A stretch of DNA of 35,640 bases, from NCBI GenBank assembly GCA_963934015.1, contig CAWVWT010000022.1, positions 1 to 35,640 of the forward strand. The letters are read 5' to 3'. The translations under genes and the position numbers were made by a program. Every line of letters starts with the position of its first letter. The stretch's first letter is position 1. This document shows, piece by piece, positions 1-7,452 of this stretch. Origin of the DNA: MGIIb-P sp963934015 (lineage in GTDB: Archaea > Thermoplasmatota > Poseidoniia > Poseidoniales > Thalassarchaeaceae). The notes under the pieces were generated by a model. The model was not told the DNA's origin and made no database searches. It was given only the letters and a program-made list of their open reading frames with translations.

Positions 1-392
1 TGGTCAGCCGCATGATGCGTCCCGATCAAGATTACATCACTGAATCGTGTATAATTTACTGGCAAGATATCTTTGATGTTCTAACCAAACTCAACAATGA
101 CGTTGAGAATTACAACGCTGGTGCTGCTAGCACCCGTGACACTTACCTTTCACAATCCACAATGCGTCTTGCAGAATCACAAGCAGAAGCAAATGATGTC
201 ATCCGGATTCTGACAATATTAGCTACCCTAATGTTCCCCATTACTGCGATTGCCTCAATCTTTGGAATGAATATCCAAGTGTTTGGTGCATCTACTGAGA
301 TGTTTGGGCTGGCGGAAATCATGGGTTTGATGGGCCTTACCAGCGCAGGAATCCTTGGCTACTTCGTCTACAAAGGCTGGCTTTCACGCTAA
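1..392 (+). CDS. corA: CorA-family magnesium/metal channel, C-terminal part (5' end outside window)
   Basis: The reading frame is open from the window edge (first full codon at base 3), so the upstream portion is cut off. About 129 residues remain. They start in the long helix of the CorA funnel, followed by two membrane helices. The first helix leads into FGMNIQVFG, which carries the GMN signature that forms the ion selectivity loop in the CorA/Mrs2 family. The second helix (IMGLMGLTSAGILGYFVYKG) ends four residues before the short positively charged C terminus, as is usual. It would work as a homopentameric Mg2+ (or Co2+/Ni2+) channel in the cytoplasmic membrane; substrate choice cannot be read from this piece. 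It converges with the small gene at 389-526, whose stop codon overlaps it by 4 bases. Confidence 0.9.
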   Translation, partial: VSRMMRPDQDYITESCIIYWQDIFDVLTKLNNDVENYNAGAASTRDTYLSQSTMRLAESQAEANDVIRILTILATLMFPITAIASIFGMNIQVFGASTEMFGLAEIMGLMGLTSAGILGYFVYKGWLSR

Positions 393-526
393 TCCTCACG
401 CTTGCGTGATTGGCGTGCTTCAACCTCAGCCAGTTTAGCCTTCAAACGACTGCGTAGGAACCATGCCGCAATTGTGATGCCAACAATATTGACAATAATC
501 ACAGATAGTGGAATTTCAAGTGCCAT
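389..526 (-). CDS. 45-aa single-span membrane protein
   Basis: Small gene found by reading the gap between the ferredoxin and corA. It begins with ATG at 526, nine bases after the ferredoxin stop, preceded by a purine-rich GCGAGAGG. The product starts MALEIPLSVIIVNIVGITIA, one clear membrane helix (about residues 5-26), followed by a basic/acidic tail (RSRLKAKLAEVEARQSRKRED). Its stop overlaps the convergent corA end by 4 bases. I do not recognise a family. Length, spacing and the typical TM-plus-charged-tail composition argue that it is real and translationally coupled to the ferredoxin gene; it may anchor or accompany the ferredoxin at the membrane (inference). Confidence 0.6.
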   Translation of the reverse strand: MALEIPLSVIIVNIVGITIAAWFLRSRLKAKLAEVEARQSRKRED

Positions 527-535
527 CCTCTCGCC

Positions 536-823
536 TCACAGTGGTGGAATCAAATCGATTTCAACTGCACCTTCAGGAATCCCAATGCAGGTTAGAACTG
601 CACCATCTTCAATGAGTTCTTCATCGATTCCAGGTGGAAGTGGATCAGGTACTGACACTGACCCAGATTTCAACCGACACATACAGGTTCCACAATTTCC
701 GGATGTGCAATTTCGTGGAATGGCGACACCGATGGCTTCAGCCAAATCAAGTAGTGGTGTATCTGGCTCAGTTTCAGTCACACCAAGAAGGAGTTCACCA
801 CGATAGAAGCGGACCGTCGCCAT
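536..823 (-). CDS. 2Fe-2S ferredoxin (plant/adrenodoxin-type fold)
   Basis: A 95-residue soluble protein with the chloroplast-type 2Fe-2S ferredoxin signature. Cys39, Cys44 and Cys47 form C-x4-C-x2-C in the stretch RNCTSGNCGTCMCR, and the fourth ligand is Cys79 (VLTCIGIPEG). An extra cysteine, Cys49, sits beside the cluster loop. Such proteins shuttle single electrons between reductases and oxygenases, desaturases or Fe-S enzymes. The ATG at 823 lies 20 bases after the stop of the rhomboid-like gene, and the 45-aa membrane protein follows within 9 bases, so it is probably read from the same transcript. The redox partner is not encoded nearby and cannot be inferred. Confidence 0.9.
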   Translation of the reverse strand: MATVRFYRGELLLGVTETEPDTPLLDLAEAIGVAIPRNCTSGNCGTCMCRLKSGSVSVPDPLPPGIDEELIEDGAVLTCIGIPEGAVEIDLIPPL

Positions 824-842
824 GTGTCCCCCACCGATTCCC

Positions 843-1565
843 TCAATTTAACCCATCAGTTACAATTTGCCTAGGTTCCTGACGTAACCAATATTGTCCG
901 AGTATGAATCCCATTGTAAATGCCGTAGCATGGCCTAACACGACATACATCGACGCCCCTCCGTAAATGTGGGCGTTCCAAAATTCAAACCCTGAATAGA
1001 ATAAGGCACCTGCAAAGGGACGCTCAATTTGTGAAAATAATACTCCAACAACACCGAATAAACCCACAGATCCACCCATGTAATTCCGGCCACGTATTCC
1101 ATATTCATACCAACCATCATCGGGATTGAGGTAATCTCCCATGTGGAGATAGAGTGTCATGAATAGTGCTGCTAGAAACTGAATACTGAACATTGCAATC
1201 ATTGCCTTTCGTGTACCGATTCTAACTTCAGCGCTCTGCAAGAATATGACAACCACCACAACAACCAACAAAATGTGGTCGGGACTGTTGTGAAACCAAA
1301 TCGAAGTAAACAATGAAAATACGAAAATATGAGGTGCTTCAAACAGGTTGTATGGCCAGAAAACAAAGTCACAAATGATGGCTTCAGAAGTTGCAGAACA
1401 ACTTTGAGAACCCAACCCAAGAAGAGTGTACAGAACTCCAATAGTGATCAAATAGGTAATCGAGAAGCGCCGAGATTGTATGACATCTCGCCAATGCATC
1501 TTGCAACCTTGTGAATCGTGCCATGGCAATACCATCGGCCACATCGGGCGTTGAGGTTTGCTCAT
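843..1565 (-). CDS. rhomboid-like intramembrane serine protease (divergent)
   Basis: A 240-residue polytopic membrane protein with about six hydrophobic segments. The stretch SIWFHNSPDHILLVV resembles the rhomboid motif containing conserved histidines before TM2. NYMGGSVGLFGVVG matches the GxS motif with candidate nucleophile Ser166, and GHATAFTMGFILG in a later helix supplies candidate His212 of the Ser-His dyad. The family cleaves membrane-anchored substrates inside the bilayer. The long loop between TM4 and the active-site helix (residues 143-162) is unusual, and the usual GxSG reads GGSVG, so activity is likely but not certain. Its ATG overlaps the upstream stop as ATGA, indicating translational coupling to the His-rich membrane protein. 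Confidence 0.7.
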   Translation of the reverse strand: MSKPQRPMWPMVLPWHDSQGCKMHWRDVIQSRRFSITYLITIGVLYTLLGLGSQSCSATSEAIICDFVFWPYNLFEAPHIFVFSLFTSIWFHNSPDHILLVVVVVVIFLQSAEVRIGTRKAMIAMFSIQFLAALFMTLYLHMGDYLNPDDGWYEYGIRGRNYMGGSVGLFGVVGVLFSQIERPFAGALFYSGFEFWNAHIYGGASMYVVLGHATAFTMGFILGQYWLRQEPRQIVTDGLN

Positions 1566-2116
1566 TCTTCTTCATCCCCCAGTGGTAGAGGGGCATGCTT
1601 ACGAAGCCACCAAATTGAGGTACATAGCAACGCAACACAAAATAATTCCACAACGAAATAGGATTCATCCCCATAATGGCGCTCCACTCCATCAAAAACC
1701 GTGTCGAGAATGAACCACTCAAGATGGTGCAAATGGAGGTGTTCGTAAGCGTAAACACTCATACAACCATCAGGGAACCCATCGGTTGCACAAGAAATAC
1801 TGCGTAGAAACCAATGATCCCAAATATCGTAGGACAATGCAGCAAGAATTCCATATCCATAGCGGCGATCATTGTAAACTGCCCAATAAATGACTGCAAT
1901 CGCACCAGCCAACCAAAACCAAAAGACAAATTGTGAGTATATTGAGCCGGATGGGTTACCATCATGATAGGTGAAAATCGCCAATGCATCGACAACAGCA
2001 TGTGATAGGAACGCCAAGAGAATGCCTACCCAAAGCCAGCCTTTCTTATCTCGTGCAGCCATCAAACCAAGATGTATGCAAGCAATTCCCGCCAAAGCAT
2101 GCGCAGGAATCATCAT
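1562..2116 (-). CDS. His-rich polytopic membrane protein, unknown function
   Basis: About 184 residues with four or five membrane helices and unusually many His and Asp residues in or near them (HALAGIACIHLG, FLSHAVVDALAIFTYH, YDIWDHWF, YEHLHLHHLEWF). The pattern resembles membrane-bound metal-dependent hydrolases or transporters, but I cannot place it in a family. The frame is open back to a TTG at 2128. I prefer the tandem ATGs at 2116/2113 because the protein then begins directly with a hydrophobic segment; no convincing ribosome site decides it. It overlaps the rhomboid-like gene by 4 bases and starts 39 bases after the zinc-ribbon gene. Confidence 0.6.
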   Translation of the reverse strand: MMIPAHALAGIACIHLGLMAARDKKGWLWVGILLAFLSHAVVDALAIFTYHDGNPSGSIYSQFVFWFWLAGAIAVIYWAVYNDRRYGYGILAALSYDIWDHWFLRSISCATDGFPDGCMSVYAYEHLHLHHLEWFILDTVFDGVERHYGDESYFVVELFCVALLCTSIWWLRKHAPLPLGDEEE

Positions 2117-2154
2117 GATTCTACGCAAGGGGTGTTATGTCATAGCGTTAGGCA

Positions 2155-3246
2155 TCAGCGATCTGCCCAACGTGTCCATTGTCCAGATTGTTTGTTAAAG
2201 GCCAATCCAGCCTTCTTCATCCACTTGTTGAATTTGGTTGCGCCCGCACCGGTTGCAATGATGAAATCTTCACGATCTTCTTGGGCCTGAATGTATCCCT
2301 TGACTGCAAGGGTCTGATCAATCCAGTCATTGATGGACATGAGGCCGCTGGAAAGGTTACTCTCTTCAACTGCAGCCGCAATCGTATCAGCAGAAGCGCC
2401 GGTTGCGGCAAGATCTGCTGCGATGGTTGCCTTGAATGATTCAACCTTGGTGCGAGGTGGCCGAATGATTTTCTCACGCGGTTTACGCTTTGGGTCAATT
2501 TGAATCCAATCTTTCTTTGAAGAAAGTCGAGATTCTACAACATCGGCCATAACTGAGGTGAATCCGGTCTCACAATCCCAGCAAATAAAGCCGAAATCGT
2601 CACCCAATTCCATGTTGACACTGGAGCGAGGGTCCATGTCTTCACCACATTGGGGGCAGGAGTGGAAACAAAGTTTGGGAACAATTTTTCGACGGAAATC
2701 AACAATGTCTTGAGGAGTCCCTTCGAGTTCGAGAAGCTCATGGTCACGTGCTGCTTCAAGACCACGGGTTTCGAGTTGATCACGAATCTTGGAACGCTGC
2801 TCTTCTTTACCTTCATCATCGAAATTGTTCTCGAGTTTGACAATCAATTCAATCGTCTTACCAAGTCGGTTCATGACCACTTTTTGGCTGCGGAATTGTT
2901 CAACCTTTGCGAATTTTAAACGTTCACGTTCTTCCTGAAGTTCGAGTAAGATATCCTTCTGTTGACGCTTGAATCGCTGTTCCTCAATCTTGTCCATCGG
3001 CTTCTTTTCAGGACCTGAAAGTACGTTTGAGAGATATCGCTCTGCACCCTTGGTGGTTGAGCCGGATTGTAGAACTTCAAGCACAGACCTTGCAATTTCA
3101 GCTTTGAGGCCATAATTCTGTACAAGTTGGTCTTTGTCGAGTTTCTTAATCTCACCAATTTTGAGACCTGAATCAGCGAGTGTCATCGCTGTGGTCTCGT
3201 CAACGCCACGGCGCAATAGCGCTAGATAGGTGTCTTTCTTTGCCAT
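2155..3246 (-). CDS. helix-hairpin-helix / coiled-coil / zinc-ribbon protein, unknown function
   Basis: A 363-residue soluble protein. Residues 1-60 (LLRRGVDETTAMTLADSGLK, then LDKDQLVQNYGLKAEIARSV) look like the helix-hairpin-helix module seen at the N termini of several archaeal nucleic-acid binding proteins. Residues about 85-185 are strongly charged and helical, probably coiled coil. A CPQCGED and CWDCETG pair about 25 residues apart forms a zinc ribbon. The C-terminal 100 residues are helical with basic ends (KFNKWMKKAGLAFNKQSGQWTRW). It follows ksgA on the same strand but has its own 147-base leader carrying the AGGTCGC element shared with ribosomal protein promoters, which suggests a role in translation or RNA metabolism (inference). 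I do not recognise a named family. Confidence 0.75.
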   Translation of the reverse strand: MAKKDTYLALLRRGVDETTAMTLADSGLKIGEIKKLDKDQLVQNYGLKAEIARSVLEVLQSGSTTKGAERYLSNVLSGPEKKPMDKIEEQRFKRQQKDILLELQEERERLKFAKVEQFRSQKVVMNRLGKTIELIVKLENNFDDEGKEEQRSKIRDQLETRGLEAARDHELLELEGTPQDIVDFRRKIVPKLCFHSCPQCGEDMDPRSSVNMELGDDFGFICWDCETGFTSVMADVVESRLSSKKDWIQIDPKRKPREKIIRPPRTKVESFKATIAADLAATGASADTIAAAVEESNLSSGLMSINDWIDQTLAVKGYIQAQEDREDFIIATGAGATKFNKWMKKAGLAFNKQSGQWTRWADR

Positions 3247-3279
3247 TACAATTCCCCCGCTGAGTAGTTTCAGTGCATC

Positions 3280-3286
3280 GCGACCT
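3280..3286 (-). promoter_or_regulatory. AGGTCGC element upstream of zinc-ribbon gene
   Basis: Read on the minus strand this is AGTAGGTCGCG, 33 bases before the ATG at 3246. It is the same heptamer found ahead of rpl21e, secE and rpl11, but here no AT-rich TTAA sits 15 bases upstream, so the TATA part of the composite element is missing or diverged. Confidence 0.45.
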
Positions 3287-3306
3287 ACTTGAAGTCACGG
3301 AATTCA

Positions 3307-3317
3307 GGCCGCAGGCC
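3307..3317. repeat. short GC palindrome between ksgA and zinc-ribbon gene
   Basis: GGCC-GCA-GGCC, a 4-bp-arm dyad flanked by imperfect complementarity (CAGG/CCTG). It lies about 80 bases past the ksgA stop on the minus strand. It belongs to the series of GC-rich intergenic dyads with 3-4 nt loops seen in this window; no T-tract follows. The rest of the 147-base gap shows no gene. Confidence 0.35.
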
Positions 3318-3393
3318 CTGCATCAGCACACTGCCCACTCTGTCCAGCGGAAAGGGGGCTTCCCTATCAACTCGTTGCCGTATACGTTCCTTT

Positions 3394-4263
3394 TCATACT
3401 TCGAAGGCGGAAATGAGTGTACAAATATCCAACCATTCTTCAGGTTCGATCATGTCTGGACGCTCATCCATCAATGGATGTTCCTGTAAAGAGCGAATTG
3501 CTTCCTGCCAACGGGTTCGATGCCAACCTGGAATTCGTGATAGGCGACGCGGGGATTTTTTCAATAAATTGCGCACTTTTCGGCGACGGTCACTGAAACA
3601 TTGAGACGTGATTTGTCTGAACAATCGCCGATCAATTTTGCTTTCCAATGTTGCCAAACGGTCGATGGGTTCGAGTCGGACCAAACAAGAGGTGATACGA
3701 GGTTGAGGTGAAAAACAAGAAGGAGGGACACGGCGGCCAATCTCGATGTCATAATCAAGCCACAATGAGAGACCAAGGGGGCCGCGGTCAAGTGGTCCAA
3801 GCGCCATCGCCATTCTTTCGGCAAATTCTTCCTGCACCAAGAGTACTGCTGGAATTGTCCGGATTTCGCGTTGCATACGTTCCAACAATGGGCTCGAAAT
3901 TTGGTATGGAATATTAGCCACAACTGCATCGATATCTGTTGGCCATTCAACAGTCAATGCGTCACCTTCGATGAGATTTAATTGTTCAGATTCAATCTCT
4001 TCATCGAAATGACTCCGCATATGTTTCAACGAACCCATGTCAATTTCTACTGCACTTACGCGCGCGCCCGTACGTAGCAGGTGGTGTGTGAGCGAGCCCG
4101 GGCCACATCCTATCTCGAGAACATGCTTTTCAGAAAGGTCGCCCGCCAACTCAATTGATGCGTTCAACACAGATGTATCAACCAAGTAATGTTGACCCAA
4201 TTCATGGACAACTGGATGGTGATCCCGGTGTAAATCAACAAGAAAACGCGCATCGCGCTCCAC
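3394..4263 (-). CDS. rsmA: 16S rRNA dimethyladenosine transferase KsgA/Dim1
   Basis: A 289-residue SAM-dependent methyltransferase that dimethylates two adjacent adenines in the 3'-terminal helix of 16S rRNA during small-subunit assembly. Visible family marks are GQHYLVD (23-29), the SAM glycine loop GCGPG (52-56), the acidic ribose ligand in AVEIDMGSLKHM, GDAL, and the catalytic motif NIPYQISSP (117-125, the NxPY type). The C-terminal helical domain (about 200-289) is typical. The start is GTG at 4263, with GAGGG seven bases upstream and no nearby ATG. It lies 9 bases after DUF655; the order rpl21e-rpoF-DUF655-ksgA is conserved in Euryarchaeota. Confidence 0.95.
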   Translation of the reverse strand: MERDARFLVDLHRDHHPVVHELGQHYLVDTSVLNASIELAGDLSEKHVLEIGCGPGSLTHHLLRTGARVSAVEIDMGSLKHMRSHFDEEIESEQLNLIEGDALTVEWPTDIDAVVANIPYQISSPLLERMQREIRTIPAVLLVQEEFAERMAMALGPLDRGPLGLSLWLDYDIEIGRRVPPSCFSPQPRITSCLVRLEPIDRLATLESKIDRRLFRQITSQCFSDRRRKVRNLLKKSPRRLSRIPGWHRTRWQEAIRSLQEHPLMDERPDMIEPEEWLDICTLISAFEV

Positions 4264-4272
4264 TGAAATCCC

Positions 4273-4821
4273 TCACGCTCGAATGAGTAAATCGAGAAGA
4301 TTTGGCGTCTCGTGCGGATCTACAATTTCTTGGCACAATCGATCTGCAAGTAAATCAGCAGCATCAATTTGGCATGCTTCATCCAATGCAGCAATGGTTT
4401 CCCAACCAGTACGACCACGGATTTCTACCATAGAAAGGGCTTTTGAATTTCCAATTTTAGGCAATAGTTGGAAAGCATGCATCTTGAGAGTCAGATTCCC
4501 TGCTCGATTGTAGAACGACAAGCAGACTTCCGGATTATCAGTAAGAATGGCTTTGACAACCCCGTGGAGTTCTGACTGAGCCATTACAGACAAGTCTCGG
4601 TGGCGGGTGGTACCGAGTACATTGACACCCTCAAGTTCAATTACAGTACCAGGAGGATGTGTCGAACTACCAGCTGTTGCTCGAATACGAATCAAAAACA
4701 ATCCCTTCTCAGAAATACCTTGAATCATGCCACTGAGTTGGTGATCAAGAATACGTGCATGAGTTTCTCCATCCAGCGGTCCAGGGTCGCCAGCCGGTGA
4801 TGAGGGGGTGCTAGGCTGCAT
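4273..4821 (-). CDS. DUF655 family putative RNA-binding protein
   Basis: A 182-residue protein of the archaeal DUF655 family, encoded as usual between rpoF and ksgA. After a Pro-rich N terminus it has a beta-rich OB-like segment (about 25-105, from ARILDHQLSG to VCLSFYNRAG). A helix-hairpin-helix part follows: HAFQLLPKIGNSKALSMVEI matches the family's HxFxLLPGIGKK pattern, then a helical end. The typical PGIGKK reads PKIGNS here. The role is unproven; genomic context implies rRNA or translation-linked RNA binding. The ATG at 4821 has GGAGG ten bases upstream, and a TATA-like box lies at 4879-4886, so this gene may also be read from its own promoter. Confidence 0.85.
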   Translation of the reverse strand: MQPSTPSSPAGDPGPLDGETHARILDHQLSGMIQGISEKGLFLIRIRATAGSSTHPPGTVIELEGVNVLGTTRHRDLSVMAQSELHGVVKAILTDNPEVCLSFYNRAGNLTLKMHAFQLLPKIGNSKALSMVEIRGRTGWETIAALDEACQIDAADLLADRLCQEIVDPHETPNLLDLLIRA

Positions 4822-4878
4822 CTGAATCAGTCCTCCGGTGTGGGTATTGCCTCAATAATAGAACGGTCAAAGCGGACC

Positions 4879-4886
4879 AATATATG
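4879..4886 (-). promoter_or_regulatory. TATA-like box upstream of DUF655
   Basis: Minus-strand CATATATT, immediately after the rpoF stop codon and about 60 bases before the DUF655 ATG. A start point roughly 25 bases downstream would give a leader of about 35 nt with the GGAGG site. It could give DUF655-ksgA a second promoter inside the cluster. Confidence 0.4.
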
Positions 4887-4891
4887 TTGTA

Positions 4892-5245
4892 TCACAGGAT
4901 TTGCTTGCGTACCACGTCAACGATGGACTCGATCTCGTCACCATCCATCGGTACACGCTTGCTCGCTAGAATAGAACGAACCTCTTCAGCCGACATTGGC
5001 ATCATCTCTGCAATTTTTGCACAAATATCTGTGTGTTGGTTCAATTTTTCAATTTCAACCAAATCATTGTACAATGTTTTGTACACTTTAGAATCTGTTT
5101 TGATACCGCAGCGCTGGTCACTCGCTGCCCATTCAGCATGTTGTAGAGCCAACTTCTGCTCGTATGAGAGGAAGCCACGGCGATCTTGAGCATCGAGCAA
5201 TGCGTCGCGGACGCTTGCATAGTCTGTATATTCACGTTCGGTCAT
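4892..5245 (-). CDS. rpoF: RNA polymerase subunit F (Rpb4 homologue)
   Basis: About 117 residues, the archaeal Rpb4/RpoF that pairs with RpoE (Rpb7) to form the polymerase stalk, binding emerging RNA and stimulating initiation and termination. The N-terminal segment (TEREYTDYASVRDALL...GFLSYEQKLALQHAEWAA) and the C-terminal HRDC-like helices (AKIAEMMPMSAEEVRSILAS, DEIESIVDVVRKQ) match the family. The frame also offers GTG at 5254, but ATG at 5245 is chosen because GGAG within the end of rpl21e lies eight bases upstream. With this start it overlaps no gene but sits 5 bases after the rpl21e stop, implying co-translation. Confidence 0.9.
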   Translation of the reverse strand: MTEREYTDYASVRDALLDAQDRRGFLSYEQKLALQHAEWAASDQRCGIKTDSKVYKTLYNDLVEIEKLNQHTDICAKIAEMMPMSAEEVRSILASKRVPMDGDEIESIVDVVRKQIL

Positions 5246-5250
5246 AATTC

Positions 5251-5541
5251 TCACTCCAATGGGCGTAGGTGCTCAGGTCGAGCAATAACAGTCTTCTGCA
5301 TGTTACCATCCTTGACAGCGACAATGTATGCTTTGCCTTGTTGCTCTTGGATAAAGCCGGTACGGCCTTGGAAGCGGCGATGGGGCATTCCTAACTGTTG
5401 TCCACCATCTAGAACGATGCCAACACGGTCACCGGGCTCATACTTGTGCATAATCCGGCGGATGTTCAATCGGCCACTCTGAGCCTTTGAACGCTTGAGG
5501 ATACTTCGAGTGCCTTGACGGGTTCCCTTACTTCGGCGCAT
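5251..5541 (-). CDS. rpl21e: large subunit ribosomal protein L21e
   Basis: A 96-residue basic protein. Conserved blocks of L21e are RRSKGTRQGTRSIL, the KYEPGDRVGIVLDGG beta segment, GMPHRRFQGRTGFIQEQQGKAYIV and the C-terminal KTVIARPEHLRP. It binds 5S/23S rRNA in the central protuberance region. ATG at 5541 has GGAG about nine bases upstream. It is the first gene of the rpl21e-rpoF(-DUF655-ksgA) cluster and is preceded by the composite promoter element at 5578-5599 and a perfect palindrome at 5556-5573. Confidence 0.97.
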   Translation of the reverse strand: MRRSKGTRQGTRSILKRSKAQSGRLNIRRIMHKYEPGDRVGIVLDGGQQLGMPHRRFQGRTGFIQEQQGKAYIVAVKDGNMQKTVIARPEHLRPLE

Positions 5542-5555
5542 ACGTCTATCTCCAT

Positions 5556-5573
5556 TTCCCCCTATAGGGGGAA
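5556..5573. repeat. perfect 18-bp palindrome in rpl21e leader/promoter
   Basis: TTCCCCC-TATA-GGGGGAA, fully self-complementary, 15 bases from the rpl21e ATG and 53 bases past the pus10 stop. It is not followed by a T-tract on either strand. It may end pus10 transcripts, mark the rpl21e start region, or bind a dimeric protein. Similar CC-TAYN-GG cored palindromes occur at 10807, 17101 and 34549. Confidence 0.7.
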
Positions 5574-5577
5574 TCGG

Positions 5578-5599
5578 GCGACCTGCCGTCCCTAATTAA
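5578..5599 (-). promoter_or_regulatory. composite promoter element TTAA-N11-AGGTCGC ahead of rpl21e
   Basis: On the minus strand, TATA-like TTAATTA (5599-5593) is followed, with first bases 15 apart, by AGGTCGCCC (from 5584). The same TTAA-N11-AGGTCGC layout precedes rpl11 and secE. If TTAA sits near -30, the heptamer covers about -15 to -9 and transcription would start near 5569. Confidence 0.65.
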
Positions 5600-5626
5600 G
5601 CGCACCGCCTGCAAACGGATGGGCAA

Positions 5627-7045
5627 TTAGTCAGCATGGATGTCTTTTACATCCAACCAAATGACCTCACAGTCGGTTTCTAGAAGCCCTGCAACGGACG
5701 GATTTGTGCGACCCTCATCACTGTGAACTAATTCCTTAACATAGGTTCCAGACTCACAACGGACATCAAATTCAACTTCATTTCCCTCTACGAGAATCCT
5801 CTCGATCGAGATGACCTTTCGCTTTCGAACCTTGTCGGCGCGCCGATGGGAAACACGCTGCGGTGTTTTTTGTTCAAGAACCTGCCCCGCTAGAGACTGA
5901 ATACGCGTGATGATTTCCTCGTCCGAGAATGTACTTTCACATGTGAAACGAATGGTGTAGGATTTTTCCGCTTTGGTTTCTTTGATACGTGATACTTCAG
6001 CACGGTTTGATGCACGTAGACCCTGAATTTCGATTTGTTTCTTCGAAGCCTTATTGATGCTCTTGGTCAATTTTTCCAAATCAACCGTCCGACTGAGAGG
6101 AGATTTGAGTTCAGCGACAAACGGCCTTCCAGTCCCTAAGCATCGAACATCGATGTCTTCGCGCCCCATGCCATGGAATGCATCAGATGTTGCACCAATG
6201 AATTCAACCATTGGCTCACAAACCAAGCTCTGAATACTGTGTGGGTATTGCTGTCCGGTTCCATTGCATGATTCACAACCACCTTCGCGCCCTCGGCAAG
6301 CTCGGCAAGGCCAACGAGTTTGAGGTATCCCGCGAGCGAGTTTTCGATATCTCCCATACAAGAATAATGCCCGAATATCGGCATTCACACCAAGTGTCAA
6401 CGTATCTAACAAGAGCATGACTTCCGGGCGTTCCTTGACCCAACCAATCCCTGGTATTTTCTCGGAAACAGCGGATTGAACCGCATCGGAAAGGGTCGCT
6501 TTGAGTGGGCGGCTTCCAGTTGCTGCGATTGTAGAACGCAACACCTCCTCTGCTGCAACGTGATCTTTGGCGAAATGGATACCCAATTGAGCCTTGGAGA
6601 ATTCAACACCGTCAATCGCCGCGATGATTCGATTTACAATCAAATCTAGTTCAAGAAACAAATCTTCGCAAAATGGGCAACAATCGACGCCATCGTTAAC
6701 CTTCAAGTCAGCATCTCTCTCAAGCGCCTTGGTGCGAACTCTTTCGCCAACTAAATCGATAGGGTCACCTGCGATTCGAACACCCGCTACTCGCCCGAGG
6801 CAATGGTTGCAAGTTCCAATTCGAATAGTATGCTCTATGCCAACCGGTGCAGGGCAACGTGGGGTGTCTCGATTACGATAATCAGAATCATCGAACTCCT
6901 CAAATTCCTCATCGAGTTCCTCTTCCTCAATTTCAGTGGCTGGAACCATATCCGCCCAAGGATCATATGTCGAGGTATAACCGGTATCAGCATACTTCGT
7001 CCAATCATCTTCCTCATCGGAATCAGGGTTCATTTCATCCACCAT
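5627..7045 (-). CDS. pus10: tRNA pseudouridine synthase Pus10 (Psi54/Psi55)
   Basis: About 472 residues. Archaeal Pus10 makes pseudouridine 55 (and 54) in the T-loop of tRNAs, replacing bacterial TruB. The N-terminal zinc/THUMP-like part shows CNHCLGRVAG and CCPFCEDLF as the four-cysteine zinc site. A second C-rich insert (CRACRGREGGCESCNGTG) precedes the catalytic domain, where HGMGREDIDVRCLGTGRPFVAEL holds the expected catalytic Asp. The C-terminal YVKELVHSDEGRTNPSVAGLL is a family motif. The N terminus carries an extra, very acidic stretch (DSDEEDDW...EEEELDEEFEEFDDSD). The frame is open back to a TTG at 7084; ATG at 7045 or 7033 (the latter with GGTGG upstream) is more likely. Confidence 0.92.
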   Translation of the reverse strand: MVDEMNPDSDEEDDWTKYADTGYTSTYDPWADMVPATEIEEEELDEEFEEFDDSDYRNRDTPRCPAPVGIEHTIRIGTCNHCLGRVAGVRIAGDPIDLVGERVRTKALERDADLKVNDGVDCCPFCEDLFLELDLIVNRIIAAIDGVEFSKAQLGIHFAKDHVAAEEVLRSTIAATGSRPLKATLSDAVQSAVSEKIPGIGWVKERPEVMLLLDTLTLGVNADIRALFLYGRYRKLARGIPQTRWPCRACRGREGGCESCNGTGQQYPHSIQSLVCEPMVEFIGATSDAFHGMGREDIDVRCLGTGRPFVAELKSPLSRTVDLEKLTKSINKASKKQIEIQGLRASNRAEVSRIKETKAEKSYTIRFTCESTFSDEEIITRIQSLAGQVLEQKTPQRVSHRRADKVRKRKVISIERILVEGNEVEFDVRCESGTYVKELVHSDEGRTNPSVAGLLETDCEVIWLDVKDIHAD

Positions 7046-7122
7046 CGCGGAGCGAGGAAGGGGGACTACCCACGTCTTCGCCAAACCAAACGACCGGGGT
7101 GTCCGTTAAGACACTTCGCACA

Positions 7123-7452
7123 TCATAATGAATCGGGATCAGGAGAACCTGTTGCAATAGCATGGAGACGATCTGTGCTCCAAATACCTGAATTACAACC
7201 TGAATCAAAGGTAAAGCGGATACCGTAACCACCGACATTTTCAGCCTTGGGTTTCTCGTTTCTCAAACGGCTGACTTCGTCACGAAGTGCCTCACTCCTC
7301 GATTCTACTTCACGTCGAGGTTTACAATTTGCACAAGGGCACCAGAATCGTAATTCAGTATATCCTACTGTATGCTCAGTTCCATCTTTCCAGCGTAAAA
7401 CCAAATCGATTTCACGGCGCTCAAGTTGGCGTAATCGGGGAGCCTCACTCAT
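7123..7452 (-). CDS. DUF971 (GBBH-like N-terminal domain) protein
   Basis: About 109 residues. LRQLERREIDLVLRWKDGTE, LRFWCPCANCKPRR and VGGYGIRFTFDSGCNSGIWS match the DUF971 pattern (LrlxWxDGxE ... LRxxCPCAxC ... vGxYalxxxWxDgHxxGIY). This domain is also found fused to Fe-S carriers (ApbC/Mrp) and to gamma-butyrobetaine hydroxylase, where its cysteines bind zinc. Here Cys residues in CPCANC are kept, but the usual DGH reads SGC. The frame allows GTG at 7461; ATG at 7452 is preferred because GAGGTG lies six bases before it. It overlaps the end of the RND gene by 8 bases. Confidence 0.8.
   Translation of the reverse strand: MSEAPRLRQLERREIDLVLRWKDGTEHTVGYTELRFWCPCANCKPRREVESRSEALRDEVSRLRNEKPKAENVGGYGIRFTFDSGCNSGIWSTDRLHAIATGSPDPDSL

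Noticed and set aside
402..806. 134-aa open frame on the plus strand
   Set aside because: Antisense to the clear 2Fe-2S ferredoxin and 45-aa membrane gene; low-complexity Ser/Pro product with no family features.
4137..4143. AGGTCGC heptamer on the plus strand
   Set aside because: Lies inside ksgA, antisense to it, with no gene start downstream; taken as a chance match. The minus-strand copy inside the dnaJ-like gene near 11087 is rejected likewise.
5556..5573. Classical intrinsic terminator
   Set aside because: Strong palindrome but no following T-run on either strand; recorded as a palindrome of uncertain role instead.
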